From: Chrysoporthe austroafricana
Taxonomy: Eukaryota; Ascomycota; Sordariomycetes; Diaporthales; Cryphonectriaceae
DNA: 64,000 bases
Assembly (NCBI GenBank): GCA_001051155.2
Contig: JYIP02000001.1
Coordinates: forward strand, 248,001 to 312,000
Direction of reading: 5' to 3'
Shown here: in pieces, positions 9,877 to 20,252 of the stretch
How the letters are laid out: every line of letters begins with the position of its first letter
Position numbering within the stretch: position 1 is the first letter of the stretch
Notes under the pieces: model-generated
Told to the model about the DNA's origin: nothing
Databases searched by the model: none
The model's input: the letters and a program-made list of their open reading frames with translations, nothing else
Position numbers and translations under genes: made by a program

Positions 9877-12800
9877 TTACTCTGGCCAGGGCCCTCGCAT
9901 CAGTCCCGTCTCCGCCACCGGGCCACCCACCGGGATCCAAAAGTATTTCTTGTCGACCCACTCGCAATTCTTCGCCTGCAGTCGCTCTTCTGCGTCGAGG
10001 TCCTGCCGTCTGCGCACGAGGTTTACCACCTCCCTGGCCAGTCGCAGGATCCTTGGACTGTCCGGCTCTGTGAACAAGTCGTCGGCATCAGCGTCCGGCG
10101 GTTTTTCCCTGACAATCTTGTCAAACAGAATGACAGCGTCTTCTTCTCGACCCTGGTCTGTCAGCATTGCTGCCAGCGACAGCCGTGACCACAAGAGCCA
10201 TCTGTTAGTCTCTTGACGCTCGAGGAGGACCTCTTGCAGGATCGTGATAGCTGCGGTGACCTCGCCGTCATCGTAGCATAGGAGACCCCGAAGGTGCATG
10301 ATTTGGCAATATCGAGAGTACTGGGTCTCCTTGAGGTAGTCGACGTCAAGCTGGTGCAATACGTGACGTGCTTCTCCAGACATCTCATCATCGCGGTAAG
10401 CCACCGCCAGGTGGATAGCTGCGTCGATAGTGAAGGGAAAGCGGGTATCGTAGATGCGCGATCGTGTTTCCCAGGCTTGGCTGAGATTGCGAACGGCCTC
10501 ATGTGGGCGACAGAGAATCCTCTCGCTCTGCCCTTGTCCGACCAGTGAGGTCAAGGCGAGCCCGTCGTCGCGTCCGTATACATCTGAACGGAGATCATAG
10601 ATTTCTCTGAAGCTTTGAAGGGCGACCTCGTCGCTTCGAAGTGCCGTCATCGTATATCCGAGAAAGAGTTTCGAACAGAGCGCGTCGTAGCTGCCGCCGC
10701 CGAGTGATCTGCTCAGACCCTCCAGAGCCTCTTCTTGCATCTCTTGTGATGCTTTGAAGTCGAGCATGTAGTAGGACGTAAGCGCTGCAAGTTGTAATGA
10801 GATGAAAGGATCGGCTGAATCAGGAAACAGTTCTCTCTGAAGTTTCCAGGCGGCCGTGAAGGTGTCTCGGGCGTCTTCCATATTTCCTACCGCGAGAAGC
10901 AGCCTTGCCCAGTCGACTTTTGCTCTGAGCGTAAGGGGGTTGGCCTCTCCAAGCAACTTGGTGAGACCCTCCACAACCTGACATAGAATGCGTTGGGACT
11001 TTTCAAAGTCGTCCAGCGAGTGGTATACCGCTAATCGATAAGCAGTGAGCCATTGAAGCTCTTTGTCACTGTCATTCTCTCGGTATTGCTTGATAAGCAT
11101 AGTGTAGGGCTTGACAAAGTAATTTTGCATGTCGAATTGGCTCTTGGAGCTTTCTGGGAGGCCATCACGCCAACGGCTCAACTTAGCCTTGGCTTCCACC
11201 GCAACTCCCAGCTCGTTGTTGTGCGTGATGATGTATTCGCACCAGTGAACGAAACAAATGCAGCTGATGAAGTCGTTGGCTAGTTTCAAGATGTCGGCTT
11301 CTGGGCTCGTTATCGCGATCAAGTGGTTGATCCAGTTCCGAGCGGCATATTCATAGAAGCTGTCGACACTTGGATCATACTCGTCGCTCGCAGTCGAACG
11401 CGCTTTTGGTCTCCTGGACATGTCGTGGAAGTTGCGGTGTAACAGGCCTCCGATTCTAGTTGTTGAGTCGTAGCGGCTCAACAAGAGATAGGCGAGGCAT
11501 TTTTTTGCAAGATGCTTGTTCGACTCCTCTTCCGACAAACGCAAAGTAACGCTTGAGTTCGAGGAGTCCTTCACACAGCACGCAAGGAACTCCTTTACTG
11601 ATAGATGTGTGAAGCTGACACTGTCATCGTCGAAAGTCACGAAAGGATAGCCGATATCCCGTATTCTCCCCTCAGGGTCTCTGAACATATCGCCGATGTC
11701 GAGAGTCCTTGAAGATGTATTAAGCGCGCACGCCAATGAGATCTGAGTGATAGTCAAGGGCTGTCTAGCTCCAAATAGAAGCGTGAATATTTCTCTGCGG
11801 TCGATGCGATGTTGTCGTGAGCGTTTCCGGTCGAACTCGTCCAGATCCCGTTGATAGATATCAGACAAGCCTTCAGGAAGGCTACGAGCACACTCCAACG
11901 CTTGGTTTGTAGTTCCGGCCTGCTCAACAGACGACAGAAGCATTCGAGCAATCTGGAAGTTGCCAAACGCCCGGTCAGATAGTTGTCGCAGTATTTCTTC
12001 CCGAGGCTGCGCTGGGTAGGAGCATGTCAACGAGTTCGCCAAGAGCGTTGAGACATCCCTCCGACATTTATCTCCTTTGAGTTGAATCTGAGGCTCATCC
12101 TGTAAGTGTCTGAGAAGTTTTGGTTGCGGACGACAGGAGATTAGCACTCGTATCGCGTATCTGTTCTGCAAGTCCGTTAAACGAGCCATTAGGTTCTCGA
12201 CGTCCTTCTCATTACTTGAGCACTCGTCCAAAGCATCCACGACGAGGCTGATCTGTTTCGTTGGTTCCAAGTACGCCTCAATGAGACGCCAGACGCGGCT
12301 CATGTCAGACACATCGATCCTGGATGTTGGCATGGAGCGAGGCTGGACCGCATCACCGCAGAGGCTTAAAGCACTCAAGAGACCGTAGGCGAAGGATGCA
12401 GTGCTATTGTCTTCGGCGCTACGCATACGGGAAAAGAAGAAGAAGAACTTCAATCCCTCGACATGACTTTCAAGGTGCTTCACCAGGACGGATTTTCCGG
12501 AGCCTCATATGAGCCCACTATCAGCATCATTTGAACAAGAAGCAATATATGCCATTTTCAAAGGACGGGGGAAAGTTACCGGTATCACCCAGCACCCACA
12601 ATTGCTTCATTTCCCAGCTCAGCCATTGACGAAATGTTGGATCGTCATGTAACCAAAGCAAGGTCCCTTTTGAGGGGCTCTCAATACATTCCCCTCGCAG
12701 AGAAGGGGCTAACCGCCGGAGAGCCGCTTTTCGCCGCACATCGGTTCTTTGACTCGGAGCTGGTATGCAATAGCCATTTGAGAGCTCCACTGATACCTCC

Positions 12801-14066
12801 TCAACCACTGCCAGATGCATCAAACGAGACGTTAGGATCGGTGCACGTGATGGAATTGACGTCGGCTTTCTCCCTGGGATCAATCTTACCTGCATCCAGA
12901 GGGGAAGTGTGATAAATGATAGCATCTGTCTCAGGAGTTACGGACTTGATAAGCATTTCCATCGAGCTTACACGAGTTTGAACCAGGAGCATGGTAATAA
13001 GAGCTAGACTCACCCAATTTAGACACAACAGCGTTCCTTCCTTGGTTCAAAGTCAGCTTCAGTGGAAACGGTGAACGGGTAAGCAAAGAAATACAAGCAA
13101 GAGATGGTTTGGAGATCAGAAGAATGGTACATGCCCTCATGCAGGCACTTGAGCAGCAGCGTATCCATGATTTGCTTCAGTCCTTTTTCTGCCAACTCGA
13201 GATTTCGTAATTTGGACTTGAATTTCGTCTGGAAGTCGCTGGAGAAGACTTGTTTGAGTCGGCCTGCGGTATGTTGTTAGTCACTGCTGGAAACACCAGA
13301 CTTCCGAGGGCAAATATCTGACTGAAATTCCCCTTCCCAAGTTGGACCCATGCGTCCTGTACGAAGATTAGAGTATGTGCGAATAATTCGATCGCCGCGT
13401 CCTGAACGGCTAAGTAGCTTGGGGGTCGAGGTTCAAGTTCGAGGACACAACGCAAGCTATCTTCACCCCGCTCGATGAAACGCAACGCGTGGAGAACACC
13501 CTCGCCAGCTAAATCTAATATATCGCCTGACTTGGTTACAACCTATCATAACACTGTGAGCATCAAATGACAGACACTCGCATTCACTCGCTGATTATGC
13601 CGATGTCGTGGGACAGGAATCTTGAGCATGACGCTGAGGGTACGTACGAGGATCAAGAAATGAATGCAACCCCAGACTGCCGCCACCTCGGACTTCTGCT
13701 GGCACAACAAGTCCAATGGGCTGGTATACTGGAGCACCGTCCTCAACGATCTCAGGAATCGGTCAAGCTGACTGGTGGGCCCACGCGTCTCGTACTTCTT
13801 GCTCAGGTCCTCAGCAACGCGTCTGACTGCCCAGCGGGACGAGGACACATGATGAAGAAAGTGGGCCGACTCCTTCCGAGGAGATATTTGTTGTCGTCTC
13901 TGTCATTGAGGTAAGCGTCGCAGAGATTAAGAAATATCAATACTATGCCACCTACCCTGTATGCTTCCTGCCAGCAGAAGGCCACAACCTCGGTGGCGGA
14001 GTCGAGGCCGCACTGAACTCCGTTGGACTGTTGATCTATCAGCGACGCCTTGTCGTTACTAGTCAT
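9877..14066 (-). CDS. NLR-like STAND protein: DUF7708, NACHT, TPR
   Basis: Large signal-transducing ATPase of the fungal NLR class, implicated in family terms in non-self recognition and regulated cell death. Exons that fit by splice site and phase: 13956-14066, 13648-13899, 13323-13542, a fourth from 13263 to about 13130, a fifth ending at 12890, 12580-12807, 9877-12503. The junction between exons four and five (about 13015-13130) is not resolved; a weak donor or a frameshift is needed there. The N-terminal exons have the DUF7708 look (TSPLDLLCQQKSEVAAVWG, WVQLGKGNFSRL). The Walker A motif GDTGSGKS is split by the last intron (12504-12579). Walker B is SLVVDALDECS. A winged-helix-like FTHLSVKEFLA follows, and the C-terminal half carries helical TPR-type repeats. 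Total about 1,230 residues. Walker motifs are intact. Confidence 0.8.
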
Positions 14067-15447
14067 GATGACCACGGCATTAGATTCAACGGATGAAAAT
14101 CCTCGAGAATGCTTGCGAGGAGCCTCACCTATCAAGGGATACCTAGGCATCCATGGAAATGACCCAAGGTTTTGCTGTCTCGAGGCAACGCCTGAACTAC
14201 CTCCCACCAGTCGTCATCATTAAGGCGTCAGGCCAGGACAATACTGCGCAGTGAACTAGAACGACCTGCATAAGAACCCGAATCTTGACGATTTGCGAAG
14301 TCGTGACGCCTGGGTTTGGCTGTTGTGGGCGGATGGCGTGTGATCAAATCAGCGAAAGGCATGTCCACCCCCTCCTTACCGGGATCATGCTCACCGGCAT
14401 CCTGATACTACATATGGTGCGCGCACGGGGCTGGCATTTATGTGTGGCGTGCATGTTGCAACACACCAATCATCGAGAAGCGAGTGAAACACGCTTTCCT
14501 ACCACCACCACCTCACCGCCCGGCCACAGAGTGAGGCGAAGCCATGTACGAGTTAGATCAACAATATTCCCACAGCAAAGGATCAGCCGTTTCAGCCTAG
14601 TCGGACAATCGCTTGCCGAGGCTGGTCAGGCTCCCCGTGCGTCAATGTGCGGAGGTGAGGTTCGGGGCGCTGCTCATGAACAATAACAGGGCGCAGAGCC
14701 TTATTTCAGCCACTGCCCGAGACTGGGCAACGGTAAGCCCGTGGCCCTCCACGCCCTCGTACAGCCTGAACTCACGCCAACAAATTAGCGTCGTTGCTAA
14801 AGCACTCTTACAGACCTACCATTGGGTAGGCTCTGCTTACGCCTAGCCGATTAGGCTCCCCGTACGTCAGCGTGTGGAAGTGAGGCTTTGATGAACGATA
14901 ACAGGGCACAGAGCCTCAATAATTTCTGCACGACAGTAAGCCCTCGGACATCCTGAGCTCACGCCACACGGACTAGCGTCGTTTCTAGAACACCCTTACA
15001 GGCCTGCCATTCTGTAGGCTCTGCTTAGGCGTTGCGGGGATGGGTTCAGTGGAGGCATTAATGGGCTCATCAGCTCAAGATATTCCCATGAAATAGATGG
15101 CGATGTGCACCTCTGGAACTTGGGATCAGGTGCTTTCTCCCGGAGTAGTGCGTCTTGAGGGCTTCGCTGCCCAACGTTGCTGCCCATCCGCGGCTTGGAC
15201 GATTCGTCCGCGCCTGATAATGACATGTTCAACCTGTAGAACTCATCTGGCTTCAGCATACCTCTGCTCCTGGTGAGACTCTGTTGACGTCCACGCACGA
15301 AGCTGGCAGGTATTTATCCAGCAAGTACAGTGCACTTTCCAAAGTCTCTCATTTACAATCTACACACACCACTATCCCCGCCCATTACCTCAAGGCCAAA
15401 GCCGAACCTCTTCCCCTTACCCAGGCATCATTAGATCGAGTTTCGAG
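14067..15447. other. intergenic with a diverged tandem repeat
   Basis: Shared upstream region of the leftward NLR gene and the rightward Cys-rich gene. Apart from the two-copy repeat at about 14620-15032, annotated separately, nothing gene-like is visible. A further ATG at about 14207 could extend the NLR N-terminus by 47 residues in frame. Confidence 0.45.
14620..15032. repeat. two diverged direct copies of a ~200-bp unit
   Basis: Copy one (about 14620-14843) and copy two (about 14844-15032) share the ordered blocks AGGCTCCCCGT-CGTCA, GAACRATAACAGGGC-CAGAGCCT, AACTCACGCCA/AGCTCACGCCA, AGCGTCGTT-CTA, CTTACAG-CCT-CCATT and GTAGGCTCTGCTTA-GC. Many differences between copies are transitions. 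No coding capacity is apparent. The unit may be a decayed mobile-element fragment. Confidence 0.65.
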
Positions 15448-16730
15448 ATGGCGTATTATCCAAGTGGCTCTGGGTCTAAGGATAATGATCCGAATCAGAC
15501 ACCCTATTATTTCACAAGCTCCCCTACCGAAGTTGCCTCGGAGACGGACAGCTATGGGACCCGACCAGCAACACCTCGACAACATTACAAGGCCGCATCT
15601 AAAACTGGACGGGATGAAACAGCGGAGCAAATAGTTGCAGGTCCTTCAGCCTCGCGGCCCCTTCAGCAGTATGACCTCGATACGACGCTCTCCCAGCAAT
15701 TCGGTGGCTTGAATGTGGGCACCCCGAAGACTGCTGGTGCGCCCGCGGGCGATACTAGTGGGAAACCAGTAAGATACCCTACCTCCTCTTAGCTATTCAA
15801 AATTGGACTCTCCTGATCGGAATAATATCAAGAGTTGCCGATGTGAGGGTTACTGCTCGCCGCCGCTGCCATGTCTGTGGATAAGTTATCCCAAACGTGT
15901 GGAAACAGCGCCCGAACCACAGAGAGATGCCCCCGAATACCAGAAACACCCAAATAGGTACTCCAAAGATCATGAACGATGGGAAAAAAAGTATCAAAGT
16001 TGGAAAAGTGAAACCTGCAGATGCCGAAATGGCTATTTCTGCAAAGCACATGGCGCGTGGGTCCCGGGGGATCAGGTCAGAAATATGTCCTCAGTGCCGG
16101 CAAAGTTTGACCAGACGAGAGATACTTGCCATCACCGCTGTCATCATTGCAATCTTGGATTGAAGCCGGGTGATACCTGTCAGAACTGTAGACGCCAGTT
16201 CCCTGCAAAAAGAGGCCATTCTGCAGCTGACAAACATTCCACATCCTCCAAAGCGGGCGTGTCCAGCCGGAGGAGGAAAGGGAAGGATGACCACAATGAG
16301 AGCGATGCTCTGCAATACGGATCGTCGAACATCGACAAGGGACAGTCGAGTGTCGACAAAGGAAAGTCGGTAAATTACGCGGTATCAGATTATCAGGCTC
16401 CTATGGTCCAATACGAAGGTGGCTCCGATCCCAATCTAGTCATACCGAGTAGAGAGCCAGCCTGGCAAGGGAATACCTCCCAGCGCGCCCAATTCCCAGG
16501 ATACCAGGGATCAATGACGGACACTGCTAGCTCCGCGGACCCTCAGCCACCTTGGGGATACAGGTGAGGTGAATGACTCAGATAATCCCAAAGTACTAAC
16601 CTAAATTGATCCCAGCTATCTACCTCCCCCGCCGGCCCAGTCTGCCGAGTATACCTGGGATGACTTGCCCATCTACGACACGAAGAGTGCTCAGTATTAC
16701 TATTCAGGAATAAGGGTCTCTGATGGTTAG
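15448..16730 (+). CDS. Cys-rich hypothetical protein with zinc-ribbon-like motif
   Basis: Three exons 15448-15768, 15833-16563, 16616-16730, with introns of 64 and 52 nt (donors GTAAGA, GTGAGG; the second has a TACTAAC branch site). About 388 residues. The N-terminal third is polar and low-complexity. The middle exon carries three Cys clusters: CRCEGYC, CRCRNGYFCKAHG, and CHHRCHHC followed 10 residues on by CQNC, which looks like a zinc ribbon. The tail is Pro/Tyr-rich. An alternative fourth exon (16775-16809, donor GTTAGT at 16726) would replace the last residue and stop and end the protein at 16809; the sequence does not decide. The family is not recognised; a zinc-binding, perhaps nucleic-acid or protein-interaction role is inferred only from the cysteines. 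Confidence 0.65.
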
Positions 16731-16809
16731 TTCCCATCCTAGCCACTAAAAAGAAGAGGAGCTCACCTGAATAGGGAAGGCAGTGCGCAAGTATATTCCC
16801 ATGAGATGA

Positions 16810-17194
16810 TCAAATCAAGGTCGTACCTCCGAGACAAGAAGGAAAAGGGGAGAGAACAAAGAGATGGAGACCTCCACCTCGGATTGCAGATGAATGACCA
16901 CCTGGTGGCGAAACACTTTGTGCGGGCGATACGCAATGATCACTTCTAGCCTCACCTCCCTGACACATGTTCCTTTGGGTCTGCGCCTCAACCTTGGATC
17001 CAATTACGTGTCCCTATGAGCCAAACAATTTCCTATGCACAGCCATTTTGCTGACGTTGCGGCTATTAATATGCATGATGGCTGAGATATGTATAGTGAC
17101 TTTTCCAAAGATGTAGGCTCATTACTGAGTTGAAGTGCTTGCTCTGGCAATTTACTAGCATCATAGATACTCGAAGCATAGAAGAAAACAATTT

Positions 17195-17242
<48 letters not shown>

Positions 17243-19235
17243 TAATCGGTTTCTGAAACTCTTCTACATCTGCGCAGCTTGTTCGAGTTCTTGTACGTCA
17301 CCTAGACCTATTCGCTGGTGGTCGACAAGATGCATTGCGTTTGAAGCTAATGGGGCGCCGAATTTCTGGAGCGCGGTGACAGTGCCCGTATGTCATGGAT
17401 AGCAAAACGGCTGCGAACACGCTGCTGACCCATGGCACGTAGTTATATATTCAACATCGTATACGTCTAGATAGCGTCGCGCATATCATCTGCCAAGCAA
17501 GTGAAATTGTTGGTGCTGAGGTCGAATCCATGATAGCTTCCACACGGTTGTATGCTACATTAATTATGTTGGAAAATATATTCAAGGCAGCCTTCGAGTC
17601 AAATCACACGGCCAAAATCGAATGAAATTGGCGTAGGGAACAGCCGAAACAGTGGAATAAAGGTTCTGTCGTCAATCCTTGGCAGTCAGGCTGGCGGCGA
17701 TGCTGCATGGACAATTTGCCATTAATAGCATGTTCTCAACGCTCCACAATACAGAAGTGCCTGGGCACGTGCTAGGTAACATGTGAAAGATAAGGAAATA
17801 ATTCTCCTAAGCTCCCAGAATAGAATCTGAGTTGATGGAACAACCCTGGAAGAAGCCTGCTGGGCTTTGACCGTTGCAGATATTGTCAGGAACCCATTTT
17901 TGAGTAATCATTGATGTATAATTAGGATGGAGTTTAGCCGGACACGGAGTACATGCACACGCACCAAGGGCGGTCCAAACTGTGTCTCTCTTAGCAGATA
18001 TCGCAACATTATTGGCCATGTAGGTAGCGCCAAGGCTGATCCCATCATGTCTTACTCCAGAGGATATAGACTAGTCTCAGAAAGAGCCGCTCCGCTGTAG
18101 TGGCAATGTTGCTGCACTGTCAACTAAGAATGCCACAAAGACGAAGGCTGAGGCTGCCCGCGTGGTTTTTGAGATCGTATTTCAGTCAGGAACCGAACTG
18201 TTGAGTGCAGCGTTCTTAATATATGCGCCATCTAGGCTTCAGACTCAGCAGCTAGATACTAGGGCTCTCGGCTTGAATTTTTTTTTTTTTTTAAAAAAAA
18301 AAAGAAAAAAAGATAGCTTCCCGGAATCGATCAGGAATAACCACTCCAGCATTGGGAGAGCTTGGGTGGGCTACGGACCCACTGTCACCATCCACCCCGG
18401 ACCTGGGCCTGCTGGCTGCTATAATATATACGCAAGTAGTTAAGATAATCTTCAACTAGTAGTTGGTGATAAGCCAAGTCCACGGTAAGTACAAGCACAA
18501 GATGCATTCCGTATCGAGAGTTGCATATGGACATGTTATCCTACCTAGGGACATACTTTACCGGCTGCTTAGCTAACTCGACATTCGTTCAGGCGAACAA
18601 TGTCTGATTTGTGACTCGGTGAGGATGCCTCCAACCCCAGACCACTCGTCTATACCGTCATACCATACCCCAAGCAGTCGCACTCTCACTGAAATCCAGC
18701 GTACTTGTCCCCGGATGAACTTTCTCTACAAGATTTCCGCTCGCCGTCTCTCATCGTGTTTTGACGGACAGTCGCAAGATCCAATTCACCTTAGACTCCA
18801 CGCCCTCCTGCCGAAAGAACCTTGTCATGTCCTTGGTTCCCCTTTCCGTTTCTAAACCTTGTTGTACTCGTATAGGTATATAAAAAGCACTTCAGAGACC
18901 AGGTGTATGAGTAGTAAGAGATGGAAAGAGACTTGTATAGTTCTAGACAGTACCGTCCGTCCGTCCGCAAACCAATGAGCCCGGAAAAGAAATACATGGC
19001 GGGACTATGAGCAGCCCCTGAGTGGGAAGTAAGCAGTCTTCGATCCTTTGGGTATAGGCCACGAACGCCAATGATGCTCCCCAGACACCGTGCGATATGA
19101 CCAAGTATAGAGTCGACCGAAAAAAAAAAAGAATAAAAACAAAAACGGACAAGATATGCAACCTCCGTGGGCAGAGGAATGAATCTGAAAAGCCAAGCCT
19201 GGTGTTGAGATGACAAGGCCGGACATGAGCGCCCT
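16810..19235. other. 2.4-kb gene-poor stretch
   Basis: Contains a compound microsatellite at about 17193-17242 and T/A homopolymers at about 18279-18311. A minus-strand open stretch at 17807-18019 encodes a Cys-containing peptide (CACTPCPAKL, WVPDNICNG) that could be an exon of an unrecognised gene, but no start or convincing partner exon was found. Otherwise nothing supported. Confidence 0.45.
17193..17242. repeat. (AC)n(AT)n microsatellite
   Basis: About ten AC units run directly into about eleven AT units. Simple sequence repeat, likely polymorphic in length. Confidence 0.95.
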
Positions 19236-20252
19236 TTAGATAGACCGCTGGGGGCCACCCAGAGCCGCGTTGATGGTTGCCTGCATAGCCTGTAGCTGCG
19301 TGCGCATGTCGTTTGCGTTCCGGGTCTGCTCCCGGAGCTGCTGCCGCAGGGCTGCGTTCTCCCCACGCAGCCTGTCGTTCTCCTCCTGGAGGACCTTCTC
19401 CCTGCTAGCCTCCTCACCCTCATCATCGTTGGTGCGCTTCCGCTTGTGGCTGCCAGTCTCGCTCAGGACCGCCGTGTCTCCGGGACTCGTGATCCCACTG
19501 ATGACTGCGAACGCGGCCGAGGCCACGTCACTGTTGCTGTCGTCGTCGTGATGGTCGCCCGGCGTGCTGGGCGGGGCCGACGGCCTCCGGTGACACCTGC
19601 GCAGGTGCTCCTGGAGGTTCTCCATACGCGAGAAGCCCTTGCCCGTGTTGCGCTTGCAGGAGCTGTGCGGGCAATTGAGAGCCTTCTTAGGCCCGCCGTG
19701 TTTGCCATGGACCTCGCGCTCGTGGCGGAGCAGGCCGCCACTGTAGGTGAAGCCTTGGACCTTCTCGCAGCCCTTGACAGAACACACGTACGGGCGCTCG
19801 TGCTTGTCCATGTGCTTGCTCCACTCGCACTTGCGCGCGAACGTCTTCGGGGCCTCCTTGCAGTCTTGCCAACTGCACTCGTACAGACCGTCCGCGTTCT
19901 GAGTCACCATCCGTCTGGGCTTCACGATAGGCTTGCTGCGCTTGGAGGGGGCATGTGTGGCGCTTGTCTCGCCGAGCATGACGGGCGAGGACTCGCGGAT
20001 GGGGACGTTCGCCGGGTCCACGTTGGGGGGAGCAACTGGCCCAAGGTCGAGGGCGGGGGAGTCGGATGTGTTGAAGGGCGATGGAGCGCCGTCGCCGGGC
20101 GCGTAGGCAACAGCGGCAAGATCGGCCATGTCCTCAACATTAGCCTCGGTGTTGATATACTTGTTGATGTCGGCGTGGTCGTGGTCGCCCTCGCCGACCG
20201 GGGCGTAAGGGCTATCATCGTGGAAGCTCCTGGGCTCGTATGCCACGCTCAT
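19236..20252 (-). CDS. C2H2 zinc-finger transcription factor-like protein
   Basis: Single-exon gene of 338 codons. An acidic/Pro-rich N-terminus (1-100) is followed by a basic stretch KRSKPIVKPRR (104-114, possible nuclear signal). Three C2H2-like fingers follow: about 124-151 (C-x4-C...H-x3-H), 155-182 (YVCSVKGC...H-x4-H), and 192-221 (LNCPHSSC...H-x4-CH, the last ligand pair HLRRCH being C/H-ambiguous). A linker with KRKR (near 272) leads to a C-terminal coiled coil of about 45 residues (QEENDRLRGENAALRQQLRE), which suggests dimerisation. Nuclear DNA binding is inferred from the fingers; target genes cannot be deduced. It is transcribed away from the MFS permease gene, 2.8 kb distant. Confidence 0.85.
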   Translation of the reverse strand: MSVAYEPRSFHDDSPYAPVGEGDHDHADINKYINTEANVEDMADLAAVAYAPGDGAPSPFNTSDSPALDLGPVAPPNVDPANVPIRESSPVMLGETSATHAPSKRSKPIVKPRRMVTQNADGLYECSWQDCKEAPKTFARKCEWSKHMDKHERPYVCSVKGCEKVQGFTYSGGLLRHEREVHGKHGGPKKALNCPHSSCKRNTGKGFSRMENLQEHLRRCHRRPSAPPSTPGDHHDDDSNSDVASAAFAVISGITSPGDTAVLSETGSHKRKRTNDDEGEEASREKVLQEENDRLRGENAALRQQLREQTRNANDMRTQLQAMQATINAALGGPQRSI

